This document shows positions 1-10,592 of a stretch of DNA of 64,000 nt, piece after piece. Position 1 is the stretch's first letter. The number at the start of each line of letters is the position of its first letter. Origin of the DNA: Leguminivora glycinivorella (taxonomy: Eukaryota; Arthropoda; Insecta; Lepidoptera; Tortricidae); NCBI RefSeq assembly GCF_023078275.1, contig NC_062981.1:23050846-23114845 (forward strand). The letters are read 5' to 3'. The notes under the pieces were generated by a model. That model was not told the origin of the DNA. It saw nothing but the letters and a program-made list of their open reading frames with translations, and did no database searches. Made by a program: the position numbers and the translations under genes.

Positions 1-530
1 TTATATTTGATCGCTAGTGTCCGAGATGTGCTTATGTCTATAGGTCTATGGTTATATATCGTCACTACTTTTAAAAAGTCTCGTATCTCACGCTGTTCCT
101 CAAAGTTAAAACGCAGTAAGTCTATATGCATTCCATACATACTTATTACAATTTTCTTTTCATTGACAGACGAAGATACAAGTTTTTTTTAAATTAGTGA
201 CGTTATGTATATAGCGTGCTTTGCTCTCGCCAATACATCTACGGGTAAGCTCGAAAGCGGGTGAAGTGCACGGTATTTGAATGATATCCTTTAGATATCC
301 TAAAGGTATCAGTTTTAGTTAGAATTGGCCTGTAACTCGGTTAATTTGTCTTTATTGATTCTGTCCCTTGGGCGGAAAGTTTGATATTGTTTAATCGTAC
401 GTGGCAATTAATTTGTGTTTGTCGAGTTCTGTTTAAATATTTACTTGTTTGTTTGTGGATCGTTACTGATTTAAATATAAGTACTATCTGTTACGGTTGT
501 TGGCAAAGTGCTACGTATTTCTTGTTGACT
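1..530. other. AT-rich stretch, nothing recognised
   Basis: No repeat family, RNA gene or convincing coding frame was recognised here. The single 61-codon frame near the start has no recognisable composition or motif and is probably a chance frame. Confidence 0.5.
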
Positions 531-556
531 AATTTTGATCGAAGGGAGAAAATCTT

Positions 557-649
557 ATGAAATAAAACTATGGAAACGGATTAAATCGCGTATAATGAAT
601 TTACAATTCATCCCGTCGTTTCGAACACTTTACAGCATTCGTGGTCAAC
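557..649 (+). repeat. interspersed repeat, 'gaaataaaactatgg' family, copy 1
   Basis: A ~93-bp segment closely matches one arm of the palindrome at 19520-19603 and more loosely 3307-3414. It runs from atgaaataaaactatgg to the conserved gtggtcaac end. The family is familiar from many lepidopteran sequences, but its class is unknown to me. The open frame across it is shared by every copy simply because the DNA is shared; I do not regard it as a gene. Confidence 0.75.
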
Positions 650-660
650 TAGTCAAGTTG

Positions 661-917
661 CATTGCCGACGTCGGCGAGAGGACTGCCAGGCTCAAATGG
701 GACTGGGCTGGTCACGTCTGCCGCATGCACCCTGACAGATGGGCTAAAGTGTAGCCACCAAGTGGCTGCCACGAATAGAGCGCGGACACGGCAGAAGAAG
801 ATGGAGGGATGACCTAAACACCTTCCTCACTAACTGCACGGCACTAAACCGGGAGTCATGGAGGTTAAGGGGGTTTGCCCAGCAGTGGGACACCATTATA
901 GGCTAGATAAAAAAAAA
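661..917 (+). pseudogene. RTE-type LINE, 3' end of reverse transcriptase ORF plus poly(A)
   Basis: Translation gives RLKWDWAGHVCRMHPDRWAK, then after a frameshift near 745-750 a run with GHGRRRWRDDLNTFL and the terminal RGFAQQWDTIIG before a stop at 904-906. This is the typical carboxy-terminal end of RTE-type non-LTR elements in Lepidoptera: a W-AGH-x-RM block, a GR-x-RRRW-x-DD block, and a Q-Q-W-D end. An A-rich tail (908-917) follows. Only the last ~75 codons survive, so this is a 5'-truncated dead copy. The same end recurs at 13979-14112 and 16498-16583. Confidence 0.75.
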
Positions 918-1383
918 GTTATATTATTAAAGGAATGCTAAGGAAACCGGTAACTCACCATACATATACACCAGAGTATGTATACGTAAGTAGGTAGTTG
1001 ATATTCCTTTGTTTAACAGGTAAAATACCCTTTAAAGCTGATATGAAGCCTAGTAAGGAGTAATTATATTAACCCACACGAATAAATAATGCCCTCGTAG
1101 GAAGTAATTACACACAATTATAAGGCGGCGGCCGGGAAATTTCGCCTCAATTACATTACCGACTTACTTGTGGATGTATAGAGAACGTTTTCCGCCAGTG
1201 TGGAAGAAAATCAAGAAAAATTAAGGGTAGGGTTCCAAGTTGATAAGCTGGAGCGAGCGACTTTTTAAATACTTGGTCGGTGACGAACAAGCTGTGTGAT
1301 TTCTTGCTTTTTAAAACATTAACCTTCTTTTTTGAGGTTTTAGGGTTGCGCGACTTAACCTACGGTGGAGAGAAACTTAGCTC
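918..1383. other. unassigned AT-rich DNA
   Basis: No family was recognised. There is no open frame of note on either strand. Confidence 0.4.
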
Positions 1384-1672
1384 AGCCAAAGAGGATCGAG
1401 TATTATAGACAGTTACTGTCGAAGTAAAATGTGTAATCACAATGCATAGACTGCCATCTCTTGACACAGGCTTAAACTTTTGAACCTCAGTTTTGACAAT
1501 TTGGCCCATATTCTTAGCTTGATATGTGTTAAAATGTCAAATATGAATATTATCGCCATCTAGCTGAGCGTACCCCAAACGTGTAATGCCATCTAAGTCA
1601 CCGTACCCTTTTCTGTATGGTACTGAGGTACGTTTTTTTCGTAGACTTTATCTGTCTATTACGGAGTTGCAT
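1384..1672 (-). repeat. ~290-bp interspersed repeat 'ccaaagaggatcga', copy 1
   Basis: This copy lies in the opposite orientation to two other copies at 55937-56232 and 60079-60367. Shared blocks include ccaaagaggatcgag, aatgtgtaatcac, atgcatagactgccat, a block reading tgaacctcagttttgac, and the cgtttttttcgtagacttta end. I see no terminal inverted repeat and no coding frame, so the class is undetermined. A truncated piece is at 4721-4767. Divergence among the copies suggests old insertions. Confidence 0.8.
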
Positions 1673-1987
1673 TAAACACTCGGAAATCGAAACATAAATA
1701 TTAACTACAATTATTAATAGTTAAACAGAAATATTCTAAAATTCTACACATTCGCGAATGTACCAACGCTCATACTTTACATCTCCCTTTGACTTTTTAC
1801 CAAAGCCCTGACCTGACTCAGAGCCGCTAATTGGCGCGCTGATAAAGCTACTGATTGAGTTCCGAGCTTACAAAGTGCAGGGTACGTAGCCAAATGTACA
1901 AACGCTTACGAGAATATCGTTTTTCTACTCCCGTCATTTACAGGGTAAAGATCTATATCTTTAAAAACTTACATAAAAGTCTATTCC

Positions 1988-2165
1988 CCGGCGTCAGCAG
2001 CCGCCGGCTCCCCGACACACACGCAGTCAGCGTTTATATTCAAAAACTATTTGTTTGGCTCTGTAACCATGGCAACGCATTGTTATAACGATACTGCGCG
2101 GTGGCGGCGAGCCGGTGAGGGCTGGAAGAGCACGGCGGCGCTGAGGAGACCTTCGCGCCAAAATA
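1988..2165. other. GC-rich island, possible exon or promoter fragment
   Basis: This ~180-bp stretch is markedly richer in G+C than its surroundings and contains CpG-rich runs. An ATG at 2068 in good translation context (aaccatggc) opens a 48-codon frame to a stop near 2213. The peptide is not recognised and has no family match I can name. It may be a small exon or 5' untranslated region of an unseen gene, or a fragment of a GC-rich repeat. Confidence 0.2.
2063..2076. promoter_or_regulatory. X-box-like RFX site
   Basis: gtaaccatggcaac fits the RFX X-box consensus (GTNRCC, 0-3 bases, RGYAAC). It lies inside the GC-rich island and overlaps the ATG at 2068. Known X-boxes in animals drive ciliary genes, but a single match has little weight. 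Confidence 0.25.
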
Positions 2166-2324
2166 CAGGAAACCGTGTGAATTTCACGAAAGTTATTATA
2201 GAAAATTATTAAAAAAGTATTGTATGCAACGGTGTTTACTGCGGCAAAAAATACTTGTGGCGTCTTTATTAATGATTTTCGGATTCGCCTCAAATTGTTA
2301 CCCACCACGCCATCGCCACTCGCC

Positions 2325-2881
2325 TTTTTAGGGTTCCGTAGTCAACTAGGAACCCTTATAGTTTCGCCATGTCTGTCTGTCCGTCCGTCCGTCCGTCCGT
2401 CCGTCCGTCCGCGGATAATCTCAGTAACCGTAAACACTAGAAAGCTAAAATTTGGTACCAATATGTATATCAATCACGCCAACAAAGTGCAAAAATAAAA
2501 AATGGAAAAAAATGTTTTTATAGGGTACCCTCCCTACATGTAAAGTGGGGGCTGATATTTTTTTTCATTCCAACCCCAACGTGTGATATATCGTTGGATA
2601 GGTATTTAAAAATGAATAAGGGTTTACTAAGATCGTTTTTTGATAATATTAATATTTTCTGAAATAATCGCTCCTAAAGAAAAAAAAAGTGCGTCCCCCC
2701 CCCTCTAACTTTTGAACCATATGTTTAAAAATTATGAAAAAAATCACGAAAGTAGTACTTTATAAAGACTTTCTAGGAAAATTGTTTTGAAGTTGATAGG
2801 TTTAGTAGTTTTGGAGAAAAATACGGAAAACTACGGAACCCTACACTGAGCGTGGCCCGACACGCTCTTGGCCGGTTTTTT
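2325..2881. repeat. 'gggttccgta' interspersed repeat, copy 1
   Basis: The segment opens with tttttagggttccgtagtc and closes with ctacggaaccctacactgag, so the ends form a short inverted pair (gggttccgta and tacggaaccc). A GTCTGTCC simple repeat follows the left end. This is a very common lepidopteran repeat layout; a relative lies at 10593-11290. It has no coding capacity, and the class is uncertain (a non-autonomous DNA element is plausible). Confidence 0.65.
2371..2411. repeat. (GTCC)n/(GTCT)n microsatellite
   Basis: Three GTCT units are followed by about seven GTCC units. The run lies within the left part of the gggttccgta repeat, where such runs are usual for the family. Confidence 0.9.
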
Positions 2882-2912
2882 GATCTTCTTTAAACGCCGG
2901 TTGTATAAAATA

Positions 2913-3022
2913 CTATATCGTAGCTAGCTATCCCTATTACTCTTTCGTATTGGGGTGACAGAGCCAGACTGAGTTTCGATTGGTGTCTAGCGTGAACGAT
3001 TGTCATTTTGGCTAGGCCGGCA
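2913..3022 (+). repeat. 'cgtagctagctatccc' repeat, copy 1
   Basis: Blocks cgtagctagctatcccta, cagagccagact and gtctagcgtgaacgattgtc, with a gctaggccggc end, recur at 7434-7592, 24433-24921 and 25704-25770. It is non-coding; class unknown. Confidence 0.7.
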
Positions 3023-3306
3023 GGAGTGCAGAAATTTTTGCGAATAATGGAGAATTGGATAATGAGGCTTAACCGCTCAGATTGTCGGTTTTTGCCCCTT
3101 TTCCATACTGTGTGTACTGTACTGTTCTCGAAACTTTTATTTATGGAGTCGGAGTGAAGTAGTTAGTGATTTTTAGGCAATCTTTGCAATTTTTTCTTTC
3201 CGATCCTAGGTATTTCATCCAATCATGCATCGACCATATCGTCCATCTGTGTTTTTTCTAATAATTACGTATTAAAAGAATATTAATATTGTCTTTAGTT
3301 TGCTCA

Positions 3307-3414
3307 ATAGTTACTCGTGAAATAAAACGATGAAAACGGATTACATTTCGTATAAAGAATTTACAGTACTTCCCGACATTTTTAACTCTTTACAAGTTTC
3401 GTGGCCAACTGGTA
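3307..3414 (+). repeat. 'gaaataaaactatgg' family, diverged copy 2
   Basis: It begins atagttactcgtgaaataaaac and ends gtggccaact. It includes the atagttactc leader that also appears, inverted, just outside the palindrome at 19520-19707. It is more diverged than the copies at 557 and 19520. Confidence 0.7.
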
Positions 3415-3566
3415 AAATAATAATATTAAGCATTTTTTTCGAAAAAAATTTTTTTTTCATTAAATCGGTCGAGGAAAGGAGGATCGAGAAGGATCATGGG
3501 ATCGTGAAAAGTGGAAGATTCTTCTAAGAGCCCTATGTCCCTAGTGAGGGATAACAGGAATACATC

Positions 3567-3790
3567 TTCATCATCATCATCATCATTGGTGAAGGAAAAC
3601 ATCGTGAGGAAGCCGGACTAATTCAAATAGGGTATAGTTACCCTTCGGGTTGGAAGGTCAGATGGCAGTCGCTTTCGTAAAACTAGTGTCTACGCCAAAT
3701 CTTGAGATTACTTGTCAGAGACCCCAGGCTCCCATGAGCCGTGGCAGATGCCGGGATAACGCAAGGAGGATGATGATCATCATCATCATT
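3567..3790 (+). mobile_element. RTE-type LINE 3' untranslated region with ATC/ATG runs
   Basis: A (TCA)n run is followed by a conserved non-coding block containing gttggaaggtcagatggcag, cccaggctcccatgagccg and gccgggataacgc, then a gaggatgatgatcatc tail. In Lepidoptera this block is a widely repeated 3' end of RTE-like retroelements. No coding remnant is left upstream, so it is a 5'-truncated copy. Confidence 0.6.
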
Positions 3791-4720
3791 GTCATTAAAT
3801 ATACAATTGTAGTGAAACATCCCTTAAGCAACATTAATTCAAGGGCATTTGGGAGCTATCAGCTTTCTAAGCAACTAAACTTACAAGCAACGCATTTGTG
3901 TTGTCCAGTTGGCATCATTTATGGGTCTGGATACGCCAAGGCTTAAGTCATAAGATAAATTCGACAAACAAACCGAACACACATCCTGATTTATCTCGCA
4001 AACGCTTGTAAATACCTTGTAACGGTCACCAGCCATCGCAAATCGTAGTGTCACACCAGGGGCGGCTCACTCCGCGATTCTATCGCCGCGCTACAAGTAC
4101 ATACAGGCGGTCGCGAGTTCGCGGCCTAATCAGGAATGGCGCGCGTTTTCAGGGAACGCACGTCACGTTCGCTCTTTCTATTGTTACTTTACGTCGCGAG
4201 TTTTTTTAAGGTTCATATGAGATGTCCTTCGTGGAATGGCTAATAATGCTTAGTTGAATAATAGACATCATGAATAATACAGGACCATCTTACATAAATC
4301 TACTATTGATTAATTCCCACGGAAAAGTTCAATAAGGCTCGTAATGTTAGGGTTTAAACAAAAATAATATAAATAGTTCAATACTGTTACTGTATATACC
4401 TAAAAACTCCAGAAAGTACTCAAGACTTGAATATATAGTATATATGACAGTTTGTCTGAGTATTAATTCGTTTTAATCCATAGGCAACCCTATCGTCAGT
4501 CGCTGCGCGCGTGCAGCTCGTTTCTTTGTTAGAATTTTGTAGGCATTTAGAAAGGCGGCATTTCGTGAACATCAAAGCAGTGGGCCTTCTGTACTAATTG
4601 TACTATTATATATTCTGTGGTCATACTCACAAGCGCAAGGTCTGAGTGGACGCTTGGAGCGGAGCAGTCGGCGGGGCGTACAGCGGGGTGGGCGAGCGCG
4701 TACACACCTATGCCTATGCA

Positions 4721-4767
4721 GCCAAAGAGCATCGAGTATTATAGAGACTTACTGTCAAAGTATAAGC
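4721..4767 (-). repeat. truncated piece of the 'ccaaagaggatcga' repeat
   Basis: gccaaagagcatcgagtatt and actgtcaaagta match the start of the repeat at 1384. The copy breaks off after ~47 bp at the junction with the next repeat fragment. Confidence 0.55.
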
Positions 4768-4921
4768 TAACCACAAAATTAAAATTTTGAAAAAACCCCC
4801 GACCGCGACATAGTGGACCGATTTTCATAAAACATGGCTAAGAATACTTCCGACTAACTGAGCTTTCAAACAAAAAAAAAACTAAATCGAAATCGGTTCG
4901 CATCGGCATTGAGTTCTATTG
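4768..4921 (+). repeat. 'cgacatagtggaccgatt' repeat, truncated copy
   Basis: cgacatagtggaccgatttt, aacatggctaagaa and ctaaatcgaaatcggttc match the longer copies at 14116-14362 and 20880-21118. The 3' half with the ACAG run is missing here. Confidence 0.65.
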
Positions 4922-5324
4922 CGCCGCGCGAAGGTCGTCACCACTAAATGGCATGTACTTGTAGCGCGGCGATAGAATCGCGAAGTGAGCCGCCCCTGGC
5001 GAAACAGTGGAAATAAGCGTCAGAGTTATACTCACAAACAGCAAAATTGACATATTATATACCCTAGTTTGTTTGAATAAGGTTTATGAAGAGTCAGTCG
5101 ATATTCGTTGTCCATTTGTTGGCTTAAGCTATGAATATGCAATGGTTTATTCATATTGGGCGATCATATGTCGGCTTACATTGGGCTGGCCAGACGTCAT
5201 GTTAGTCGTGAATAAATTTATGTTAAAAATGCGCTTTTTTTTTGGGGAATGTGCGATGAATATGTGTATTGGGTAGTTGAAAAATAAATTAAGTGGTTTT
5301 TATTACACATTTAATTATTCCATT

Positions 5325-5944
5325 CTGAGAGAGTTCCATATTCCCAAAAAACTCGTCGATATGATCCAAGTAGCCACTAGTAAAAGCCAAATGCGCGTGG
5401 GTCGGTAACGCGCTGACAACCGACTTCACGGTGAGTACCGGTCTAAAACAAGGCGATGCCCTGTCTCCTATGCTTTTCAATTTGGTCCTGGAACATGTGG
5501 TTCGAAAACTGGTATCACTTGAGGTTGGAGTAAACCTGAATGGAAGGCATAGACTGATAGGGTACGCGGATGACCTGGCCTTGCTAGGGGGAAAACCGTG
5601 AAGAGGTGGCATTATCGGCAAGGATTTTGGAGCAAAAAGCAGCAAAAGTGGGTCTCAGAATCAACCATGAGAAAACGGAATACCTCCATATGAAGTGGTA
5701 CAGAGACAGTCGCGCCCAGAGGCAGAACCTATGTGTGGGCGAAAACGCGTAATACAAGGGCGTTTCCAAGTTCAAATACCTCGGGTGCACTGTCACTGAT
5801 ACACCTACAAGGGAGGACGAAATCAACATCCGAACTCAAAACACCTTACGCTGCCGTGCTGCTCTCCACAAGGTCTTGGTGTCCAAGCTTCTAAGTAGAC
5901 ACACAAAACTATGGATCTATAAGACTGATCCGCCCCATTTTAAT
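5325..5944 (+). pseudogene. RTE-type LINE reverse transcriptase, 5' part
   Basis: Stitched across small indels, the translation reads IPKKLVDMIQVATSKSQMRV, then STGLKQGDALSPMLFNLVLE, then RLIGYADDLALL. YADD (5563-5574) is the catalytic motif of reverse transcriptase, and GLKQGDALSP is the preceding conserved block. Further on come INHEKTEYLHM and KFKYLGCTVT, the thumb region seen in RTE elements. The frame is broken near 5585-5600, by a stop near 5750, and by a one-base loss near 5926. The fragment lacks the endonuclease and N-terminal RT. The element continues at 6186 after an insertion (5952-6178). Inactive. Confidence 0.85.
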
Positions 5945-5951
5945 GTATGGG

Positions 5952-6178
5952 CACAGAATATATAATAGTACAAGTACAGAAGGCTCACTCCTTTAATGTT
6001 CACAAAACGCCGCCATTCTAAATTCTTACCTACATTAACAAACGGACCGCACGCGTGCAGATGACATTGAATTCTATTGCGCCGCGCGAAGGTCGTCGCC
6101 ACTGAATGGGCCGCGAACTCGCGGCCGCCGGCATGTACTTGTAGTGCGGTGAAAGGATCGCGGAGTGAGCCGCCCCTG
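5952..6178. mobile_element. hAT-like insertion splitting the RTE pseudogene
   Basis: The RTE reading resumes exactly across this segment: the host gtatggg occurs at both 5945-5951 and 6179-6185 as a target duplication of at least 7 bp. The right ~110 bp matches the right end of the element at 4057-4998, ending gagccgcccctg. The left ~110 bp (from cacagaatatataatagtac) matches 4504-4617 of that element in reverse orientation, so the two copies have rearranged interiors. It is non-coding. Confidence 0.75.
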
Positions 6179-6185
6179 GTATGGG

Positions 6186-6626
6186 TGTGAGGCTTGGACA
6201 CTAACACTCAAGGAGGAAAACAGCCTCCTAGTAACAGAACGTAAGGTGTTCAGGAAGATTCTGGGACCCGTGAAAAGAGACGATGGCAGTTGGAGAATCC
6301 GAAAAAATGCCGAAATTGAATATCTTATAGCCGAACAGAATATAATAGGTGAAACCAAGACACATCGTCTCCGCTGGCTTAGCCATCTTATAAGGATGGG
6401 TGAGGATCGGGCAGTCAAGAGAGCCTATCTGGGTTGTCCAACTGGACGCCGTCCCGCTGGCCATCCTAAATATCGTTGGGCAGATAGAGTGGAGGCAGAT
6501 CTCCGTGAACTCGGCGTCAACGAGGGCTGGCGAGAGGTCGCTCTGGACCGCGTAAAGTGGCGTGCTCTTGTGTTGGAGGCCAAGACTCACTTTGGGTCGT
6601 CGCGCCAACAAAGTAAGTAAGTAAGT
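6186..6626 (+). pseudogene. RTE-type LINE carboxy-terminal region with (AAGT)n tail
   Basis: This continues the fragment before the insertion: joined at the duplication, the reading gives the MYGCEAWTLT block typical of RTE elements. The frame then stays open to a stop at 6618-6620 and includes THRLRWLSHLIRMGEDRAVK and AGHPKYRWADRVEADLREL, the usual WLSH/RM and GRP-W-D end blocks. An (AAGT)n tail at about 6611-6626 marks the 3' end of the retrotransposed copy. This half has no frame break, so the insertion into it is older than little of the decay. Confidence 0.85.
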
Positions 6627-6903
6627 TTAATTATTTTCCCTACCATTTATGGGTTTTTAAAATGTTTAGGAAACATTTACCTTCCAAAGTAGGTATATTT
6701 CTCCAAAATTGGTGAAAAGTTTAAAAATAAATCTCCTCTTAAAGCGGCGGCTAAAGTAAAAGTGATGTTTCCTTCTAATTTTAAGCACTTCTCAAGATAA
6801 GTTTTTTTGGCTATAAAATATTTTTTAAGCGGTGTAAAATACGCGCTATATAAATAAAAAGCTTTACTTAGCGGAGCGCGAAAACAAAACTGAAATTTAT
6901 AAT

Positions 6904-7155
6904 GGGCATTTTCAGAATTTGGGACCTCCAGTTAGCGTAAGTTGTTAACAAAAATTAACTCATTGTCAGTTTTGTGACGATAATTAAGCATGAAATTAAT
7001 TACACCAACTTTAAGCGAAAATCTACATTCAGAATGTGAAAAAAATTAAATTTTTTGACAGATTTTATGTTTAATTGTCGTCACAAAACTGACAGCGAGT
7101 TAATTTTTGTTAACAACTTACGCTAATTGGGGGGACCCAAATTCTGAAAATACCC
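6904..7155. mobile_element. palindromic MITE, ~80-bp inverted termini
   Basis: The left half contains cattttcagaatttggg, gcgtaagttgttaacaaaaa and gtcagttttgtgacg. The right half contains the same blocks reversed and in reverse order, ending acccaaattctgaaaatac. The whole 252-bp unit can fold into one hairpin with a ~90-bp centre. It is non-coding, and no clear target duplication was found. Confidence 0.75.
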
Positions 7156-7433
7156 GAGTAGCTCTCCCCACAGACAAAAAGTCGATTAAAACTATCGGAT
7201 AATATCTCACGGTTTGATTTTCCAACTAATATGTATATTTTTATTATAAATGGGCTTACGCTTGGGTACAGACCCAGATATTCTCCTACCACAGAAAATC
7301 CAGAGTTTGACATCGTTATCCGACACGATCGCCTAATTGAAATAAAACGCGCGATCACCTTACACCGCCCCCGTCAAGTGCATGTGCACTCGATCCATCT
7401 CGGCCCCGATCCATCATTTTGGCTTACCTGTGT

Positions 7434-7592
7434 GCGTAGCCACAAATAAAGCCATATGCACGAACGCTTACGATAATACATTATAGTTTTCGTAGCTATC
7501 TATCTTTATCGCTCTACCGTATTTGCGCGACAGAGCCAGACTGCGTTTGGATCGGCGTCTAGCGTCAATGATTGTCATTCAGGCCGGCTGAG
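7434..7592 (+). repeat. 'cgtagctagctatccc' repeat, copy 2
   Basis: It starts gcgtagccacaaataaagcc, then gcacgaacgcttacgataat, then shares cagagccagactgcgttt and gtctagcgtcaatgattgtc with the other copies, ending in ggccggctgag. Confidence 0.7.
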
Positions 7593-7997
7593 TATTGCTG
7601 GCACTAAGCGAGTCGGGAGTGTAGACAAGTTTTTACTATGGCCCGAGGTTGCAAGTGAATTCGAAGATGGTTTGTTTTCAAATTTAATTCTGAGTAGGTA
7701 CGAGTATTAACGCTGAATTCACTTTTCTTCCGATGACTTTTAAAGTCGACTTACTCTACTTACTTGTGAAGACAATAATACCCAACCTAATATAATTTTT
7801 TAACCGCCGCCTCAAATCTCTCAAAAGAAGGTGGTTCTCTATTCGTCTGTATTTTTTTTTAATGTTGGTTCCTCGATATCTCCGTCGTTACTGGACCGAT
7901 TTTAAATTTTTTTTTGATTGAATGTATATATGCATACAGATTGGTCCCATTTTTCTCAGAACCCAGTTCTGATATAAAAAAAAATAACAAAAGGAAC

Positions 7998-8262
7998 AGC
8001 ATGCATTTACGTACGGAATAGTGACATTTGGTGCAGTGGAATTCCTGATGATGGTCAGAACGGAACTCCTCAAATCTGAACGGCACGCTTATAGTGACTT
8101 TGGTATGTTTATAAGAACAGCATGCACTTACGTCCAGAATAGTGACATTTGGTGCAGTGGAACTGCAGATGATGGTCAGAACCAAACTCCTCGAATCTGA
8201 ACGGCACACTTATAGTGACTTTGGTATTTTTATAAGGACAGCAGGCATTTAAGTTCAGACAG
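7998..8262. repeat. 121-bp minisatellite, ~2.2 copies
   Basis: The anchor agcatgcatttacg recurs at 7998, 8119 and 8240, giving a period of 121 bp. Each unit includes agtgacatttggtgcagtgg, gatgatggtcagaac and cttatagtgactttggta. The two open frames read on the minus strand are simply the tandem repeat; they show no protein signature. Confidence 0.85.
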
Positions 8263-8455
8263 TAACATTTATTTAGTTATATTTGTTAAGCATATTGACT
8301 TTTCAAGTCAAATTTTGTCAAGCTTCGATTTCTTATAATCGGATTCATGAGGAATTGAGGAAACTCCTCAAACCTTAACGGTATACGCGTATATTGATTT
8401 TTGTTGCCATCAAATAATTAAAGCATTAAAAGCAGTTTAAAAAAATACCAGTTTA

Positions 8456-8630
8456 AATGGGTTAAATTGTGGCGTAGGCGAGAGGCTGGCAACCTGTCAC
8501 TGCAATGTCACAATTTCGTTTTCTTTCAACCCCTATTTGCCAAGAGTGGCACTGAAACTTGAGTAGTTCATGTGCTCTGCCTACCCCTTCATGGGATACA
8601 GGCGTGATTGTATGTATGTATGTATGTAAA
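8456..8630 (+). mobile_element. LINE 3' tail ending in (GTAT)n, copy 1
   Basis: Conserved blocks: gtggcgtaggcgagaggctg, caacctgtcactgcaatgtc, tgccaagagtggcactgaa and gggatacaggcgtgattgta, then GTAT repeats. Four copies in the window all end in the same tetranucleotide run and start at different points, which is the pattern of 5'-truncated non-LTR retroelement ends (or a SINE sharing such an end). No coding remnant is attached. Confidence 0.7.
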
Positions 8631-9123
8631 AAAATACCTATACATTTCTACATAATCCAACATTCGCAAGTAGCTTCCACCAGAAACCCAAAGGCGGCGG
8701 TTTTTTTTTCATAAAAATTATTTTTACTGTATTTTTTTTTATTGTATGGCAATTAAAACTACAGTACCCTGTATATACATTATGCTGAAAATAAACCAAC
8801 GATACTTAAACTAACACTTCCAACGTCTAGTTGTTGCAGTCTGTGGGTAACATTGGTTTATCTACGAGTTCAGCTAGTCTCGATCAGTTTAGTGTTCGGG
8901 AACAGCTTGAGATGGATGGTGGAAACAAAGACTTTTAGAGTTAGTGACCTAACTGCAAAGAAATATGTTCTGTATTTAGATTTAAATAAGATACAGGTTA
9001 CTGTAGTTTTTATATTGTTTGAAAAGATATTTCTATTCTCAGACAGCAAATTCTAGGTTTTTATCTAAGACGGATGATAAAGCTGGAGACTGGAATGGAT
9101 GGTATTCTCAGATGGATGCTGTA

Positions 9124-9264
9124 ATAGTACATTGTGCAACAAGGGGAGGAAGTTGAATATTACTAACGAGAGTAAGTTAAATCGCGACGGCTTGCCGGAG
9201 CGATTTAAAGACTCGAGTTAGTAATATTCATACTTCCCGAGTTACACACAATGTTTTTCATCAC
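9124..9264. repeat. nested palindromic element, core orientation A
   Basis: Outer arms: acattgtgcaacaagg on the left, and gagttacacacaatgt on the right as its near reverse complement. Inside, a 75-bp core (9155-9229) is bounded by attactaacgag and its reversed counterpart ctcgagttagtaat. The outer arms match those at 59093-59223 in the same orientation, but the core is reversed there. It is non-coding. Confidence 0.75.
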
Positions 9265-9510
9265 ATTTGAGAGAAAAATACAGAGGAAACAGTCATAAGG
9301 CAAAACCTTCAACCGGCGGCGTTGCGACCCGTAGTGTATCTTGATCTACATCAGATTATTCATATTAAATCCATTGTTTTTTATAACAAACACTTTTTGA
9401 ACGAAAACAAACACGAAAATACTGCATATATATTAAATGCAACGTTCAAAAAAGCATTAAATCATAATAATTGAACTAAAATTTTACTTATTTTTATCTG
9501 TTGTACTCTC

Positions 9511-9525
9511 CGTTGCTAGGCAACG
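9511..9525. promoter_or_regulatory. X-box-like palindrome
   Basis: cgttgctaggcaacg is two 6-base half sites in mirror arrangement, as in RFX-type X-boxes. It sits in a short GC-rich patch (to ~9570). Functional relevance is unproven. Confidence 0.25.
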
Positions 9526-10023
9526 GTGGGTGCCTCGCGTACGCCCGCGGTCAAGCGCGAGTAGAGAGCATATTGTCAGATTGTAAATTATAACAATTTA
9601 TCTGAGTTAAATTTTACTAAATAAATGCAAAACACACTGAAATAATTGTAAAACATAAATAAAATGCATTTTTCATACCGTATAATATATTTTATAGCTT
9701 AATAGTCAAATTTTTGTTGTGCAATAAAAATCCTTGGCAGATTGAAACATCCCCTTTGCCTGAAGTATTGTACGGATTGTATTAATTTTTAAAACTAAAT
9801 CCATTATTCCCTTGGGAATAAAATAGTACATTATGCTTCAGTACACGTAGACGTAATGATACCTTTAAACAGCAAATGTGATGAAAAATAAGAAACGGGG
9901 TTTGTTTTATTACTTGTTAAACAGAGACGGACTGTGGATAGTCTAATGCACATTATATAGGAAGGAAGAAGATCGAACATGCCGGGAAATTGGTATTGAA
10001 TAAGCTTGTCGCAAGTTCTTGAA

Positions 10024-10232
<209 letters not shown>

Positions 10233-10284
10233 GTCAGAAATCACTTTGATGCTTACTGAAAAAAGGTTCTACGGTGGCCTAGTA

Positions 10285-10442
10285 TTCAAATTGGTATTGG
10301 TATTGGTATGTATAGTTTTAGGAATAAGTTATACATTTGCATGCTGTCTTGAGATAGCGGATAAAGGTGGAACAATTATTAACCTAATTTTAAGACCTAT
10401 ACTAACCCTTTTTCTGCAAATAAATCATTGAAATTGAAATTG
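10285..10442 (+). mobile_element. possible LINE 3' untranslated region
   Basis: The segment ends in aataaatcattgaaattgaa, followed by a repeat of attg, a tail style used by Jockey/CR1-group LINEs (compare the gaattgaattg end of the LINE at 54386). No coding sequence is visible, so this is a weak call. Confidence 0.3.
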
Positions 10443-10592
10443 GTTGACTGTACATGCGAACGCATTATCACGACGACGATTTCCTTTAGTATGTAAAATT
10501 TTGTATGGCTCTTGTTTACTACTATAAGTAAATGACACAGTTTGATTTTGAAGCACATAACTAATTAACTTCATACCAAGATGAACGAATAG

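Larger units (their letters stand above)
4057..4998. mobile_element. non-autonomous TIR element, hAT-like (caggggcggctcac termini)
   Basis: The left end caggggcggctcactccgcg and the right end, read on the other strand, share ~45 bp with few differences: caggggcggctcac, then a gattctatcgccgcg block, then gctacaagtac. CAGGGG termini are typical of hAT elements. No exact 8-bp target duplication is visible at this copy. The inside is composite: an inverted segment shared with 5952-6060 (at ~4504-4617), and fragments of two other repeats (4721-4767, 4768-4921). There is no transposase frame. The right ~110 bp recurs at 6066-6178. Confidence 0.65.

Noticed and set aside
6165..6620. Independent 151-codon gene
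   Set aside because: It is the carboxy-terminal part of the RTE ORF; the apparent start codons lie in the inserted hAT-like piece or inside the ORF.
7859..8209. 116-codon minus-strand frame with an internal repeat
   Set aside because: It is the 121-bp minisatellite read through; the similarity between its halves is the tandem repeat.
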